The notes under the pieces: model-generated
Seen by the model: the letters and a program-made list of their open reading frames with translations, nothing else
Told to the model about the DNA's origin: nothing
Database searches by the model: none
Position numbers and translations under genes: made by a program
NCBI GenBank assembly: GCA_016710115.1
Contig: JADJLN010000013.1
Coordinates: 18,880 to 82,879 of the forward strand
From: Saprospiraceae bacterium
GTDB lineage: Bacteria; Bacteroidota; Bacteroidia; Chitinophagales; Saprospiraceae
Length of the DNA stretch: 64,000 nt
Direction: 5' to 3'
Shown here: piece by piece, positions 8,036 through 17,593 of the stretch
Numbering within the stretch: the first letter of the stretch is position 1
How the letters are laid out: each line of letters begins with the position of its first letter

Positions 8036-8668
8036 TCAAACACCCAGCTTCTTCATCATCTGGACCCACAACCGGGCATCCGATTCTGTTGGCAGGCCGG
8101 CAAAATAACTGATGATGATCCCCCGTTTGTCCAGGAGAAAAATATGGACCGGGCGATCATTTAATTTCAGTTTACTGCGGATAACCTGGTTCTGGTCATA
8201 CACCACCGTCCAGGACGCCGGTTTGTTTTTGCGGTCTGTAAACAATGCCTGAATGATGCCACTTTCCCGCGCTTCATTCCATTTACCTGCAATCTGCCCC
8301 AGCCAGGCTCCGGCCTGAATCATCCCATCCGGCTTCCAGGACAACCGGGTGTCCATCACTTTCACCAGGGATCCCTCGCTGGCATTCAGAAGACTTTCAG
8401 CCACCGCCCTGTCTATCGGTGACAACAGATCCAATCTGTCGGGATGAACCAGAACCAAAAGACATGGCTTGCCTTTTTCATCACTGCATTTCCAGGCTCC
8501 TCCTCCCAGTTTTCCACCATCCGTTTCGCTCAATACCAACTTTGGTATTGGCGTTCCCTGCACCGGCTGAGCACGAACAAAAGAAGGAATCACAAAAAGT
8601 AATACCAGCACAATCCAGCTTTTCTGCACAACGACAACACGTGGATAATTCGGCATCGGGTAAGCCAT
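8036..8668 (-). CDS. Secreted YtfJ-like protein (second of coupled pair)
   Basis: 210 residues with a signal peptide (SWIVLVLLFVIPSFVRAQ). The mature part aligns in pattern with the upstream neighbour and with the YtfJ family: GGKLGGGAWKCSDEKGKPCLLVLVHPD, then PVHIFLLDKRGIIISYFAGLPTESDARLWVQMMKKLGV. YtfJ proteins are periplasmic, thioredoxin-like in fold and of unknown biochemical role. Its ATG overlaps the upstream stop (TAATG at 8668), indicating translational coupling. It is more diverged than the first copy and carries an insertion of ~30 residues. The stop codon lies inside the flanking duplication of TIR element A. Confidence 0.78.
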   Translation of the reverse strand: MAYPMPNYPRVVVVQKSWIVLVLLFVIPSFVRAQPVQGTPIPKLVLSETDGGKLGGGAWKCSDEKGKPCLLVLVHPDRLDLLSPIDRAVAESLLNASEGSLVKVMDTRLSWKPDGMIQAGAWLGQIAGKWNEARESGIIQALFTDRKNKPASWTVVYDQNQVIRSKLKLNDRPVHIFLLDKRGIIISYFAGLPTESDARLWVQMMKKLGV

Positions 8669-9197
8669 TACAGGTTGGTTCGAATGATCCGTTTCAGCTG
8701 TTGAATATCCTGCTCATTCAATGCACCCGATTTACTGTAGAGGAGCTTGCCATCCCTGCCAAATGTCAGGACATGATAACTGTCGTCTTTCAGGCCCCAC
8801 TTCTTCACCAGTACTTTGTCCTGGTCCATGATGTAGATGGAATCCGGATAGTCTTTCTGCTTGCTTTTGAGGATCATCCTGATCACGGCATCCGGCTTCC
8901 AGGTAGCCGCTGAATTTACAATGGCCATGGAACCATATTTATCTCTGGGAAAATTCTCGGATTTCAATGCGCGTTCGACATGTTCGTTCAGGTCCTTTTC
9001 ATCCGGATCGACATACATGACCGTATAGACCTTTCCCTTGATCTCGGCTGATGACCAATTACCGCCAGCCACCTTGCCACCCTGAGCCCCGGAAATCTTG
9101 ACCGGAGCAGGGATGGATCCGATTGACAGTTGGGCCTGGCAAGGCATTGTCAGCCCAGGATGGCCAGACCGAAACAGAGTGGAAGGAGGAATTTCAT
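8668..9197 (-). CDS. YtfJ family periplasmic protein (frameshift in signal peptide)
   Basis: The body (9147-8668) is a clear YtfJ-family protein: GGKVAGGNWSSAEIKGKVYTVMYVDPDEKDLNEHV, a middle FPRDKYGSMAIVNS, and a C-terminal DGKLLYSKSGALNEQDIQQL. As an uninterrupted frame it begins at an internal Met after the signal region. The missing signal peptide is present just upstream in another frame: MKFLLPLCFGLAILG from 9197, which joins GLTMPCQA after adding one G in a GGG run near 9160. So either a one-base consensus error or a recent mutation has uncoupled export. Role unknown. Confidence 0.75.
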
Positions 9198-9400
9198 GGC
9201 GGAATTTGAAAGCGAAAAATACATGATTTTACAAGAACGCTGTTCCGGCAAACCGTTTCTTCCGTAGCAGCAGGTTTGACGGGTAGACCACAACCCTTGA
9301 ATCAATACATTTGGAAATGCAGTACCGCCAGGCAAGATATCCATTGACTATCAGGCTGTGCGGAAATCAGGGGCTTGGTCCCTGTAGCCAGCAGATTGAT

Positions 9401-11592
9401 TTAAAACCAGTGTCCGAGGTACAGATACAATCCCCAATCGGTATGTTTCAAGGACCTGCCTGCCAGTATCTTCATGGGTCCGACAGGCGACTGATAGAGG
9501 TATCCACCGCCGAATCCACCGACTCGCTCCGATGTAAATGCCAGATGATCGGAAGGGGCCCGTGTAGCGAGCAACCCGTCATTCCAGATCCCCACCAGTC
9601 ATGATTTTTTATCACTGTGTAATGGCATTCCAAACCAAGCAAATGCAATCCACCATCTGCATTCAGTTCCATTCGTTCGTACCCGAACACGGGCGTCAGA
9701 TTCAACGGATAACGCTCGCCATATCCTCCACCGAACACTGTATTCGGACCCGATAACGGCCGACTGATGGTGCTTTTACTATTCAGGCTTGCTATGACCG
9801 ACCATTTACTCCCCAGAACTATACTCTGTGACAACTGAATCCGGTAAAACGTCGCCGGCCCCCGCAATAATCCTTTTTCAAGATCAGAGGACACAATCAT
9901 TTCCAGATTGATCTCGGGCCCTGCAGGCTGCCGTGGATCCCGGTATGGATGATAATGGAAAAATGCGCGGACGTTGAACAGATTGAAATTCGCTTTTCCC
10001 GAACCCAACAGATCAAATGCATCTCCGAAAAAACCGGCGTGTTGATACTCGGCTATGACACCGAGCCGTGTATTTGTGTTGAGCAGACTTTGCGCACCAA
10101 GGCCAATCGATCCATGTTCCATGACATAGCGGCTGAACACTTTACTGTTGAGATATAAAGGTTGTCGAAATCGAAAATAACTCGTTTCAAAAACCGGCCG
10201 CCATCCCGAACCCAGAACAGAATGTGACTGAATCCGGATGACCGGATTTTCAGAAACAATCAGATCAAACAACAGACGATTGCCATTAAACAGCCAGTTT
10301 CGTCGCGTATAATTCAACAGGAGTGCCGCTTTGTAATCTGACGTATAATTCAGACTGAAATTCAATGTGGACGGTGTCGCCTTTTTTTTCAGCTGCAAGA
10401 GGAACTGGTAGCCATCGTGCAATGAATCTTTTTTCAGGCGATAGGCGACCTGGTCATAATCACCGGTGCCATACAGGTTGTTGGCAATTCGGAGAAATTC
10501 TGACGGGTGCGCCGGCCCTCGATAGTCTGCATTGAGAAAATGATCCAGGACTTTTTCTTCCGTCACCCCGAGACCGGAAATCTGAATGTCAGAAATTTCG
10601 CGTTCCAAAGTGGGCAATGGATTGGGTAAAACTCGGGGGTGAATCCGAAGAGAATCAGCCAGAAAACGCAACCGATCAAATTGTTGACGGGCTGCTTGTT
10701 CACCCAATCGGACGATGGTGTCTGCCTGTTGATAATCGGCTGCGGTCAGATTGCCGAGTTGGGGAATGATCAGGACATCGCAAAGTTGGCGATTGATCTG
10801 GTTGTAGCGGGTATTGACATAGGAACCGGATTCAACCAGGACATCCACCAGGTTCAGATCGGCATCCGGATTGGCTTTCATGTGGGGAAAGTCGACTCCG
10901 ATGATAAATTCAGCACCCCGTTCCTTCATCCGTTCCACTGGAAAATTATTGATCCAGCCCCCATCGATCAGAATCCGGTCGTCCAACCTGACCGGCGAAA
11001 AAAAACTGGGGATGGATGAACTGGCACGCATGGCATCAGCCAGATAACCGTGATCCAGAATGACCTCCTCTCCTGTATAATAATCACAAGCCACGCAGAA
11101 AAAATCCCGGGGTAAATCCCTGAACTGAGTGACTTCATGGAATTCCTCCGTCAGATGCGACAGCCGTAAAAAGATCTTCTGCCCGTTGTTGAATCCGGAA
11201 GGCAACATCAGTTTCAAGCCTTTCAAGGGCACAGTCAACTGGTACCGGCTGGTGGCTTCTCGTTCGGGCAAAGGTTGCGTTTCTGGCTCCGGAGTCTGGC
11301 TGAGTTCCCAGTCCCAATCGGGCTGGCCATCTGGCTTTCCGGTATGGGCGTCATAGCCCAGGGCATACAGGCCGCCAATGATCGACCCCATACTGGTGCC
11401 ACCCACCATATCGACATCAAATCCCGCTTCTTCAAGGACCTTGATCACACCGATATGTGCCAACCCTTTCGCCCCGCCTCCTGCCAGAACAAGTCCGATA
11501 CGGGGACGAGACAGCGTATCCTGGGCGTCAATCCGAACAGGACCAGCCAGAAATAGAAGGATGGCAAATAAACACGTACAACGGACGGACAT
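9401..11592 (-). CDS. Patatin-like phospholipase with POTRA and outer-membrane barrel (frameshift near 3' end)
   Basis: Predicted surface-associated lipid acyl hydrolase of the PlpD-like type. Start chosen at MSVRCTCLFAILLFLAG (signal peptide). Patatin domain ~30-300: oxyanion loop GGGAKG (38-43), nucleophile G-T-S-M-G (S67) and catalytic Asp in LIDGGWINNFP. A POTRA-like segment follows (ISDIQISGLGVTEEKVLDHF), then a beta-barrel of ~300 residues. The uninterrupted frame ends at 9472 with a non-barrel tail. One missing G in a GGGG run near 9592 restores IWNDGLLATRAP through YLGHWF, a normal barrel end, at 9401. It diverges from the P-type ATPase gene. Confidence 0.88.
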
Positions 11593-11709
11593 GATAGGCG
11601 AATCAGTAAATTGAGTTCTCAAAGATACACCGCTTCGATCATCGGCCTGGCTGGCGCAAGTCATCCGGAGGGGAATGCACAGGCCCTAATTTTATCCTTA
11701 TTCGTCACC

Positions 11710-14244
11710 ATGTCACACCTGTTCATCACAGATCGGAAAAAGGGGTTAAGCTCCGTTGAAGCGATCCGGCGTTTGCAGGAGGTCGGCCCGAACAGTTTGC
11801 CCGAAGGAAAATCGTACAGTCTGTGGAAGGTGGTCAGGGAAGTGATCCGGGAACCCATGTTCGTCTTTCTGCTGGTAACGGGCAGCCTCTATTTTCTGTT
11901 GGGTGATCCGGCTGAAGGGGGCCTTCTCTTCGGGTGCATTCTGGTGATCATCGGGATCACGCTGTATCAGACTAACAAGACCGAACGAGCATTACAGGCA
12001 TTGAAAAATCTGTCCAGCCCGCGGGCCCTGGTAGTCCGGGATGGAACCCCTGTGCGGATTGCCGGCAGGGAAGTTGTGCCGGGCGACATCCTGGTCTTGC
12101 ACGAGGGAGACCGGATCCCTGCTGATGCGCGAGTGCTGGAAAATATCAACCTCACATTGGACGAATCCCTGCTGACCGGGGAGTCGATCCCTGTCCGCAA
12201 ATCAGAATGGGACGGTCAGCTGGAAAGCAGTCTGCCTGGCGGTGAAGACAGGCCTTTTGTGTACAGTGGAACGATGATCCTGCAAGGCCAGGGGCTTGCT
12301 GAAGTCTTTGCCACCGGGGAACGCACACAGTTGGGTCGAATAGGCCGCCTGCTGGATACCCTGGTGGACGAACCGACACGCCTCCAGAAAGAGATCGGAC
12401 GCCTCATTGTGATCATTGCAACGATCGGGCTGGCATTATGTGTCCTGGTTGTCACCGTCCTGACCTGGATGAATGACAACTTCCTGGAGGCTCTTCTGTA
12501 TGGCCTGAGTATGGCCATGTCCATGTTGCCGGAGGAATTCGCCGTCGTCCTGACCGTATTTATGGCACTCGGTGCCTGGCGACTGGGAAAACACCATGTT
12601 CTGACCCGCAAGGTCAATGCGATCGAAGCACTCGGATCGTGCACGGTGTTGTGTACGGACAAAACGGGGACATTGACCGAAAACAGAATGACCGTCCAGG
12701 CCGTCTGGTCAGACGGCCAATTGCTGAATTACAGAGACAGGCCATGGAAAGACGGGCATATTGCGGTGTTGACGGCTGCCGGTTGGGCTTGTCCCTCCAC
12801 CCCTTCCGATCCGATGGAAAAAGCGATCCATGAATGTGGTTTGGAAGCAGGTGTACCGCCGCAACCAAAGCAGGTATTCCGTGAATATCCGTTGACACGT
12901 CATCGACTGGCACTGATCCGAGCCTATTCAGAGGATGGTTCTGGTCGCATCCGGATGTTCATGAAAGGCGCCCCGGAAACGGTGTTTTCCTACTGTTCGC
13001 TTTCTCCGGATGAAGAAGTTCGTATCAAGCAGGTCGTCACGAATCTTGCCGGGCAAGGGTTGCGTGTATTGGCCATCGCCCAGGGTGAAACAAGTGGCCC
13101 ATTGCTTCTCGATGACCCGACAGGATTGGATTTTGGATTGCTCGGATTGATCGGGTTGGCTGATCCGATCCGAAAGGAGGTGCCAGAGGCTATAGCTGCC
13201 TGTCACCGTGCTGGCATCCGGGTTGCCCTGATCACAGGTGATTATCCCGAAACGGCTCGCAGTATTGCCCGGCAGATCGAACTGCCCCGGCCGGATGATG
13301 TATTGACAGGCAGTGACCTGGATGAATTGACTGAAAAGGAAGTGGCAGACCGAATCCGGATAACATCCGTATTTGCCCGCATTGTACCAGAACAGAAATT
13401 GCGGATTGTCGAATTGCTTCAGGGTCAGGGAGAGGTAGTGGCGATGACAGGAGATGGTGTGAATGATGTGCCAGCATTGAAAAAAGCGCAGATCGGAATC
13501 GCCATGGGCGAACGGGGTTCGGATGTCGCACGGGAAGCTTCCGCACTCGTCCTTCTGGATGACCGATTTGATTCCATTGTTGGTGCGATACGAATGGGGC
13601 GACGAATTTTTGCCAATCTGGAAAAGGCCATGGATTATATCCTGGCGATCCACATTCCACTGGCCGGCCTCACTGCATTGCCTGTCCTGATTGGGGGTAT
13701 GCCCATGCTGCTCTGGCCTGTCCATATTGTATTTATGGAATTGATCATTGATCCGGCCTGTTCTCTCCTGTTTGAAGTACAACCCTCCGAAAAGAACATC
13801 ATGAACCGGCCACCGAGAAAGGTAACGGGCACCTTCTTCGGACGGGGAGATGTTGTCATCAGTATTTTCAAAGGACTGAGTGTGCTGGGGATTGTGCTGG
13901 CTGTATACGGGGTGAGCGTTCATCTCGGCTTCACCGAGGCAGAAATTCGAACCACCACATTTATTACGCTGGTGCTGGCCAATCTGTCTATGATCCTGAC
14001 TGATCTGTCCAGGTCGCGGTACATTTTCCAGATCCTGAAACATCCAAATCTCCTGCTGTACGGCATTCTCCTGTTCAACCTGATCCTGCTTGGAATGATC
14101 CTTTTTCTACCCGGGTTGAATGTCCTGTTTGACTTCGCCCCGATCTCATGGACGATGATCCTGCTGGCTACAGGAGGCGGATTAGTGGCCGTTACCTGGC
14201 TCGAAATGATCAAGGTATTGGGGATGTATCCGCGAAGAAACTGA
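11710..14244 (+). CDS. P2-type cation-transporting ATPase (calcium-pump-like)
   Basis: Inner-membrane ATP-driven cation pump, ~844 residues. The start MSHLFITDRKKGLSSVEAIRRLQEVGPN begins the typical cation-ATPase N-domain. Actuator motif TGES is at 156-159, the phosphorylated Asp in DKTGTLT is D317, and the hinge motif GDGVND is at 581-586. The membrane helix before the P-domain carries MLPEEFAVVLTVFMAL. The SERCA/PMCA-type motif there is PEGLP; the PEEF variant defines a less-studied bacterial group, so the ion (Ca2+ or another divalent cation) cannot be fixed from sequence. It ends with about six C-terminal helices. Divergent from the patatin gene, with 117 bp between starts. Confidence 0.93.
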   Translation: MSHLFITDRKKGLSSVEAIRRLQEVGPNSLPEGKSYSLWKVVREVIREPMFVFLLVTGSLYFLLGDPAEGGLLFGCILVIIGITLYQTNKTERALQALKNLSSPRALVVRDGTPVRIAGREVVPGDILVLHEGDRIPADARVLENINLTLDESLLTGESIPVRKSEWDGQLESSLPGGEDRPFVYSGTMILQGQGLAEVFATGERTQLGRIGRLLDTLVDEPTRLQKEIGRLIVIIATIGLALCVLVVTVLTWMNDNFLEALLYGLSMAMSMLPEEFAVVLTVFMALGAWRLGKHHVLTRKVNAIEALGSCTVLCTDKTGTLTENRMTVQAVWSDGQLLNYRDRPWKDGHIAVLTAAGWACPSTPSDPMEKAIHECGLEAGVPPQPKQVFREYPLTRHRLALIRAYSEDGSGRIRMFMKGAPETVFSYCSLSPDEEVRIKQVVTNLAGQGLRVLAIAQGETSGPLLLDDPTGLDFGLLGLIGLADPIRKEVPEAIAACHRAGIRVALITGDYPETARSIARQIELPRPDDVLTGSDLDELTEKEVADRIRITSVFARIVPEQKLRIVELLQGQGEVVAMTGDGVNDVPALKKAQIGIAMGERGSDVAREASALVLLDDRFDSIVGAIRMGRRIFANLEKAMDYILAIHIPLAGLTALPVLIGGMPMLLWPVHIVFMELIIDPACSLLFEVQPSEKNIMNRPPRKVTGTFFGRGDVVISIFKGLSVLGIVLAVYGVSVHLGFTEAEIRTTTFITLVLANLSMILTDLSRSRYIFQILKHPNLLLYGILLFNLILLGMILFLPGLNVLFDFAPISWTMILLATGGGLVAVTWLEMIKVLGMYPRRN

Positions 14245-14955
14245 GTTGGATACAGGATGGCCGTAGGACTATAAATAGCGAGAATTAGTCAAGGGAATGA
14301 AAAATCACATTACATCCTCACACTGAATTCATGTAAACACCATTCATCAGTCAGATTATCTGGAAAATTTCGTGAAGGTTTTCCTTAGAATAGTTGTGGT
14401 AATTCATTCAATTTGTTCTGGGCAGCTCTATCTAATATTATCAAATGGTGTATTTCAATTCAAGTCTCGCCTCCATCCTGACATGGAATGCCAACTCAAG
14501 CGGTGGATTCCGCAAAGACGAGTCTATCATTCCTGTAAACCGGATCTACCAGGTTGCGCACATTCAGTTACCAGTTGGCAATCATATGTATACCCAACAT
14601 GGATTCCGTTTGGAGTGGTGGTTCGCTAAAGGCCAGAACCGATACATTCCATTCTGACAACTGCTCTTTCCCTGTTCTGTTAAACCACTCTGACATGCAT
14701 ACCTGCAATCTCGACCTCACGCTATTCATTGGGGACTTCATCATTGGGTAACTGCCTTTCGGGATGGGAAAAAGGATGAACCCGTTAATCGGAGCCGAGT
14801 GTATCTTGCACCTGGCTATGTACTGACCAAATGACTGAAATTCCCACTGGGAAACCTGAATCAGGCTTCTGACAATTGGTGCCATATCATGGTACTGGCT
14901 AGTATGCATCATGTGTAAACACTGAAGATTCGAACCTGTTTGATCATTCCGTAGC
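14245..14955. other. Gene-free stretch, possibly decayed
   Basis: About 710 bases without a supported gene. Short frames are present on both strands (for example 14445-14657 on + and 14568-15185 on -) but none resembles a known family, and the minus one overlaps the start of the FkbM gene. No repeat, hairpin with T tail or RNA gene was recognised. Confidence 0.5.
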
Positions 14956-15771
14956 ATGCCGAAGCAAAAAGCAGATCCACTTGCACACATCGAGTCATTA
15001 ATGAAATCGGGAACCTGGAAAAGGATCCTGACCCAACCCTGGAGGTACACCCTCTTATTTATTGTCCGTCTGCTTTTCCATTTTGGCGTCCTGCACAAGG
15101 TCATCGTGACACGAAAGACCATTTTTTCATTTTCCATCCGAATCGCATTGCCGGGCCATGCAGATATCTTCCTGTTCGGTGCCAAAACAAGTCCATCAGA
15201 TATTCACCTGACCCGGTATCTCATCAAACGAATCAAGCCTGATTCAACGGCAATTGACATTGGTGCCAGTATTGGTTACTACAGCCTGCTCATCTCCAGT
15301 CTATTGGGAAAATCAGGCCATGTTCTGGCCATTGAGCCAAGCCGACTGGCATTTCGATTACTCCAGGCCAATGCTGCAAAAATGCCCCATATCACCCTTA
15401 GACAACTATCAGTTGGTGAGAAAGATAAACAGGGAACCATCTATACATTTCCTGCAAGATATGCTGAATACAATACCGTCAACATGGATCCTTTTCTCAC
15501 TCAATCAAATTGGTACAACGAAAAAAATGTCACCCCCGAGTCAGTTCATGTAAAAAGTCTTGATTCTCTTCTCCATGACATCAATATCGTCCCTGATATT
15601 GTTAAATTTGATGCCGAAAACAGCGATATGGCCATCGTCGAAGGGATGCACGCCATGATAAAAAAAGTCAATCCGGAAATCATCATGCGCTATTGGCCCC
15701 AGGGTCGGGCTAGACAACTATTCATACGAATACCTGATACTCAAACATTGACAATTTACACAAAACAATAG
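14956..15771 (+). CDS. FkbM family SAM-dependent methyltransferase
   Basis: Probable sugar or glycan O-methyltransferase. 271 residues: an N-terminal helical/hydrophobic stretch (~28-50), then the SAM-binding motif AIDIGASIGYYSLLISSLLG with the acidic VLAIEPS following, and the FkbM signature VKFDAENSDMAIVEGMHAMI near residue 213-232 (usually K-x-D-x-E-G in the family). It is followed after 6 bp by an SGNH hydrolase on the same strand, and a glycosyltransferase lies convergently beyond. This suggests a small surface-polysaccharide modification cluster. Confidence 0.88.
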   Translation: MPKQKADPLAHIESLMKSGTWKRILTQPWRYTLLFIVRLLFHFGVLHKVIVTRKTIFSFSIRIALPGHADIFLFGAKTSPSDIHLTRYLIKRIKPDSTAIDIGASIGYYSLLISSLLGKSGHVLAIEPSRLAFRLLQANAAKMPHITLRQLSVGEKDKQGTIYTFPARYAEYNTVNMDPFLTQSNWYNEKNVTPESVHVKSLDSLLHDINIVPDIVKFDAENSDMAIVEGMHAMIKKVNPEIIMRYWPQGRARQLFIRIPDTQTLTIYTKQ

Positions 15772-15777
15772 GCTGAT

Positions 15778-16386
15778 ATGAATTGGGAAACCATGATTTG
15801 TTTTGGAGATAGCATCACCATCGGCGCGCGGTCCTATCACGGTTATCCGGAATATGCCGGCAATATCCTGTCCATTAAATTGGGGAATCACTGGAATATC
15901 ATCAACGCTGCCGTAAGCGGATACACCACCATTGAACTGGCCCGATACATTTCTCATCGGACGCACGAATTCAGTGTCTCCAGCCCGGATTTTTTTGTGG
16001 TCTTGATTGGAACCAATGACCTGAAATCCAGGACTACTGTTGAGGATTTTACAATTGCGTACGAACAGGTCATTCTCAAAGCAAAGCTGATCTGCAAAGC
16101 AAAACGGGGATTTCTTGTCAAAATTCCTGATTTGCAACCGGGTGTTCGACTACCCTATAGTTATGACATGAACGAACAAATTTCCCTGTACAACCAAGCC
16201 ATCACTCAACTGGGCGAGCGACACAATATTCCGCTGATCTCGTTTTCTATCCAACCTGAAGATTGTTTTGACGGAGTTCATCTCAATGATGCTGGCGCAA
16301 AAAAATTGGGCCATCAACTCGCTGATCAGATCCTGACGCTCAAGGGCATCCATAGTCCTGTTGAAAAATCCATCCAGGCAAACTGA
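15778..16386 (+). CDS. SGNH/GDSL hydrolase
   Basis: 202-residue lipase/esterase-like hydrolase without an export signal. Block I ICFGDSITIG (nucleophile S12), block II AAVSGYTT, block III LIGTNDLKSR, block V DCFDGVHLND with the catalytic Asp and His. The compact single-domain form resembles TAP-like esterases and acyl-glycan deacetylases. It begins 6 bp after the FkbM stop, so the two are probably co-transcribed and may act on the same glycan. Confidence 0.9.
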   Translation: MNWETMICFGDSITIGARSYHGYPEYAGNILSIKLGNHWNIINAAVSGYTTIELARYISHRTHEFSVSSPDFFVVLIGTNDLKSRTTVEDFTIAYEQVILKAKLICKAKRGFLVKIPDLQPGVRLPYSYDMNEQISLYNQAITQLGERHNIPLISFSIQPEDCFDGVHLNDAGAKKLGHQLADQILTLKGIHSPVEKSIQAN

Positions 16387-16426
16387 TTTCACTCATTCAT
16401 CAATATCAAGGACTGGAAATTCTCTA

Positions 16427-17557
16427 TTATTGATCCCTTCGAACTGTTTTCAAGATGCTTTGATATATATCATTGGCAACATCATCCCAATTAAAATATT
16501 GCTTTCTTTCTGCACACTTCTTTTCCAGCTCCCGATATAGTGATTGATCCTTAACCAGCAAGGTCATCGCCGCTGAAATTTCATCCACAGAAAAAGGATC
16601 GACTAATAATCCGGCATCCCCGATCACTTCAGGCATAGACGTCCGATCGGAAGTAATGACTGGCACATGGCAATCCATAGCCTCTACCAGGGGCATCCCG
16701 AAACCTTCGAAGATGGAAATATAGGTGATGGCATATGCCGCAGCTGTAACTTCATACAACTCCTCGTCCAAATAGCCAACGAATAAAATATCTGATTTAA
16801 ATCGAGAGTTTTTATACTCATGAAGCACCGCTCCTTGTTTAAACATAAAACGGCCAACTAACAGCAATTTCATGGGTGAACCAGTTGAAGCCTTAAACTG
16901 GCCAAATGCCTGGATTAATCGATGGACATTTTTACGGGGATGGATCGCTCCTACATAAAGGAAATACTCTTCTCCATCGCTAAATTCTTGCTGCACCTCT
17001 TTTTTACGGGTTATCGATATCGGCTTAAAATGACCATGACTGGCCGCACGAGTCAGATCAAACCTCGACAAATCCAGATTGTATTGCTTTGCAATATCCT
17101 GACGAGAATACTCTGAAAGGGTGATCAATCGATCCGCCCTGCCCAAAAACATTGGGGTGAAATAATCATAATATTTTCGGACCAAAAAGGGAATCTGCAT
17201 AGGGAAATGCACAAAGGAAAGATCATGACACATGAGCAGGGTCCGAACCTTTGACCTCAGTGAAAGATATCCATCGGGTGAAAAAAAGACATCGACTTTA
17301 TACTTTTTCAGCGCTCTCGGAACTGCCCATTCAAACCATGCAAGCCACAGAACCGGATGGCGTGATTGGGGATACAGGACTACTGGAGTCACATTGGGCC
17401 CGAATACAAATCGAGGATCAATCTTCCGATCAAATAAAAAAATAAATTCATCTTCAGGATGATCACGAACCAATCGACGGCATACCTCGAATGTGATCCT
17501 TCCAAATCCCTCCATTTTATTCGGCAGAAGAAATCGGGTATTAATGGCAATCCGCAT
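16427..17557 (-). CDS. Glycosyltransferase family 4 (GT-B)
   Basis: Transfers a sugar from a nucleotide-sugar to a glycan acceptor. 376 residues from the chosen ATG, giving MRIAINTRFLLPNKMEGFGRI, the typical glycine-containing GT4 N-terminus; an ATG five codons upstream is less likely. The C-terminal GT1 domain has YVGAIHPRKNVHRLIQAF (donor-binding start) and the E-x7-E motif in FEGFGMPLVEAMDC. It converges on the FkbM/SGNH pair. Acceptor unknown. Confidence 0.93.
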   Translation of the reverse strand: MRIAINTRFLLPNKMEGFGRITFEVCRRLVRDHPEDEFIFLFDRKIDPRFVFGPNVTPVVLYPQSRHPVLWLAWFEWAVPRALKKYKVDVFFSPDGYLSLRSKVRTLLMCHDLSFVHFPMQIPFLVRKYYDYFTPMFLGRADRLITLSEYSRQDIAKQYNLDLSRFDLTRAASHGHFKPISITRKKEVQQEFSDGEEYFLYVGAIHPRKNVHRLIQAFGQFKASTGSPMKLLLVGRFMFKQGAVLHEYKNSRFKSDILFVGYLDEELYEVTAAAYAITYISIFEGFGMPLVEAMDCHVPVITSDRTSMPEVIGDAGLLVDPFSVDEISAAMTLLVKDQSLYRELEKKCAERKQYFNWDDVANDIYQSILKTVRRDQ

Positions 17558-17593
17558 ATTCCTTCTGATCAAAATCCTGATGAAAAACGTCCA

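Noticed and set aside
12928..14043. 371-codon minus-strand frame inside the P-type ATPase
   Set aside because: Shadow of a clear ATPase gene on the other strand; its composition is not protein-like and it has no family features.
14568..15185. 205-codon minus-strand frame before and over the FkbM gene
   Set aside because: Overlaps the FkbM start, has no family features, and its composition is atypical.
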